A stretch of 25,520 nucleotides of DNA from CAYYGL01 sp964471235 (GTDB taxonomy: Bacteria; Calditrichota; Calditrichia; RBG-13-44-9; J075). The notes under the pieces are model-generated. The model ran no database searches. It had not been told where the DNA came from and saw only the letters and a list, made by a program, of their open reading frames with translations. Both the position numbers and the translations under genes were made by a program. Every line of letters starts with the position of its first letter. The first letter of the stretch is position 1. The stretch spans positions 1-25,520 of the forward strand of contig CAYYGL010000058.1 of assembly GCA_964471235.1 (NCBI GenBank). Direction: 5' to 3'. This document shows positions 24,035-25,520 of the stretch, piece after piece.

Positions 24035-25520
24035 CCCCGGAAATTCCGTTTCCAGGATCAAAGACGTAACCAAGTTACCGGCAACGAGGTTGCAGGCAAC
24101 AAAGTTGCAGGAAGGGATGGAAATTTCCGTCGGCAACTCTACAGTCGCACCGTATTTGAGGACTCTCCCCTTTCCCGCACCATTGAGAGCGGCCTGCCGG
24201 GCCAGGATTTTGCGGTTGGTAAGGGGCATTCGGTAACCGTTGCCGCCGGGGCAGATGTCACCTTCCAGGCCGGTGGGCAAATCCGCCTGCAGCCCGGCTT
24301 TACCGCGCAGCAGGGCAGCCAATTTCATGCCCTCATTACTGCCGCTGGCAGCGCCCCGGTAGAAGTGACCTACACCTATAACAACCTGGGGCAACTCATC
24401 AGCGTGGGCACGCCTACAGACGCCGATTACTACGCCGCCTATACCTATAATCCCGACGGCAGCATCGCGCAGGAAACCCTCAACAACGGCGGCGGCGCGC
24501 CCATCACCCGCAGCTACAGTTACAACTCCCCCGGCTGGCTGACCACCCTTGATTCTGATTTCGGAAATGATTATTTTTATGAGAACATTGACTATACTGC
24601 CAACGGCTACGGCGGCGGTGGGTATTACAACGGCAATATTGCCAGAACCACCTTCAGCTATAGCTGGAACGGTGCTCCTGCCGGATACAGCGTGCAGTAT
24701 CAGTATGACAACCTGAATCAATTGCAGGTGGCGGATCACAGTTTAGACTCGCTGGATGGTTTTGATATTGGCGTGGGCGCCGGGAATGAGACCGTTTATG
24801 ATGCCAACGGGAATATTTTGCAGATGACAGTGAGCAGCACCACAAAGAACTACACCTACTACACCGGCACCAACAAAGTGCAAAACACCGACGGCAGTGG
24901 AAATGATTACACCTTCGACGCTGTCGGGAATGTGGTCGCTTCCACGCCGAAGAATCTGAGCAGTTTGAGTTATGATGCATTTACCCAAATGACGCAGCAG
25001 ATTACCACTGGTGGTGGGGAGCAGGTTGATTTTCAATATAACGGCGACAATGTACGGGTGCTGAAAACCTTTGATGCCCAGGGCAATACCACGAAGACCC
25101 TCTACCTGCACGGGATGAACAACTACCCGTTAATGGAAAAGAACCGTGTGAACAGTTTGCCGGAAAGCCGGGTGGTGTATATCTACGGTCTTACAGGTTT
25201 AATTGCCATGCAGAAAGACGGCGCGGTATATTATGTGTTAAAAGACCATTTAGGCTCCACCCGTGTTTTGGTGGATGAGAACGCAACCGTCGCGGCTTAC
25301 TACGACTATGCGCCCTTTGGCAACCTGATGCGCTTTGATGAAGATGTGGAAGTAAGCTACAAATTCACAGCACAAGAATTTGACTCCGAAAGCGGCCTGC
25401 ATAATTTTAGGGCGCGGCTCTACGACAGCGATTTGGGGCGGTTTTATGCGGTGGATGTGGCCGGACAGACGCCATCGCCTTATCCATACGCTGGCAACAA
25501 TCCCATTATTTACATTGACA
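24035..25520 (+). pseudogene. RHS/YD-repeat core fragment, no 5' start, runs off the window
   Basis: Open in one frame from just after a TAG at 24032-24034 to the window end (about 495 codons). Recognisable from about 24139: YSRTVFEDSPLSRT, then the beta-helix-like AGGQIRLQPGFTAQQGSQFHA unit, then YD-type repeats (VTYTYNNLGQL, VQYQYDNLNQL, ETVYDANGNIL, NDYTFDAVGNVV) and the RHS core VLKDHLGSTRVLVDENATV, YDYAPFGNL, FTAQEFDSESGLHNFRARLYDSDLGRF and YPYAGNNPIIYID. Full RHS proteins are large cell-surface or secreted shells carrying a variable C-terminal toxin, which would lie beyond the window. No plausible start codon with a ribosome binding site is present near the 5' end, and no upstream RHS sequence exists, so I read it as a 5'-truncated copy. 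It is more GC-rich than its surroundings. Confidence 0.8.
24066..24108. repeat. Three tandem 13-bp palindromes with 15-bp period
   Basis: GTAAC-CAA-GTTAC (24066-24078), GCAAC-GAG-GTTGC (24081-24093) and GCAAC-AAA-GTTGC (24096-24108) are spaced by two bases each. All share the form GYAAC-NNN-GTTRC with compensating changes in both arms of unit 1. They lie at the start of the truncated RHS frame. Confidence 0.7.

Noticed and set aside
23963..25111. Leftward open frames opposite the RHS region, one of 258 codons
   Set aside because: The rightward strand gives unmistakable RHS motifs; the leftward readings (VAAVVGI-like or Cys/His-rich) are antisense products of its repetitive codons.

Overview
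The window is a 25.5 kb stretch of a draft genome or metagenome scaffold; it contains a run of exactly 100 N. The organism is a Gram-negative-type (diderm) bacterium: it carries a TamB-like protein overlapping a BamA/TamA-family outer-membrane protein, and a lipoprotein with a twin-arginine signal. Gene content (TamB plus Omp85 pair, FabI/FabL-like reductase, DUF3782-like coiled-coil protein, RHS core fragment, TrpB2) and moderate GC fit the FCB group, perhaps something near Calditrichota. That placement is inference with low confidence. Most genes are ordinary housekeeping genes separated by rather long, repeat-rich intergenic regions.

Layout. 1-305 (-): 3' truncated YbaK-type deacylase. 561-6408 (+): TamB-like protein and Omp85 protein, overlapping by 44 bp, for outer-membrane protein or envelope biogenesis. 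6681-9218 (+): Gfo/Idh/MocA oxidoreductase, FabI/FabL-like enoyl reductase and a small HAD phosphatase. 9239-12072 (-): MFS transporter and a solitary TRAP-type binding lipoprotein, separated by a region that holds a two-repeat CRISPR-like element. 12739-14331 (+): single-domain response regulator and MutY with an almost complete Nudix box. 14745-17907 (+): a three-gene set of unknown function (membrane-anchored protein, soluble paralogue of its C-terminal domain, 15-TPR protein) behind a good sigma70-type promoter. 18028-21432 (-): phosphomannomutase/phosphoglucomutase, inositol monophosphatase family protein and PRPP synthetase. 21658-22006 (+): coiled-coil DUF3782-like gene interrupted by the N gap. 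22097-23657 (+): promoter, Trp-rich leader peptide, attenuator and trpB2. 24035-25520 (+): RHS core region without a start, running off the window.

Most interesting points. (1) A complete classical tryptophan attenuator precedes a lone trpB2: a 29-codon leader with four consecutive Trp codons, mutually exclusive antiterminator and terminator helices, and a T7 tract. (2) The gene pair 14745/15541 shares a domain of about 99 residues, roughly 40% identical by hand count, that I do not recognise, and is followed at once by a TPR scaffold protein. This is the best candidate here for an undescribed system. (3) A 30-bp repeat occurs twice around a 36-bp unique spacer, with CRISPR geometry but no cas genes in view. 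(4) Three palindromes with a 15-bp period lie exactly where the open frame of a 5'-truncated RHS gene begins.
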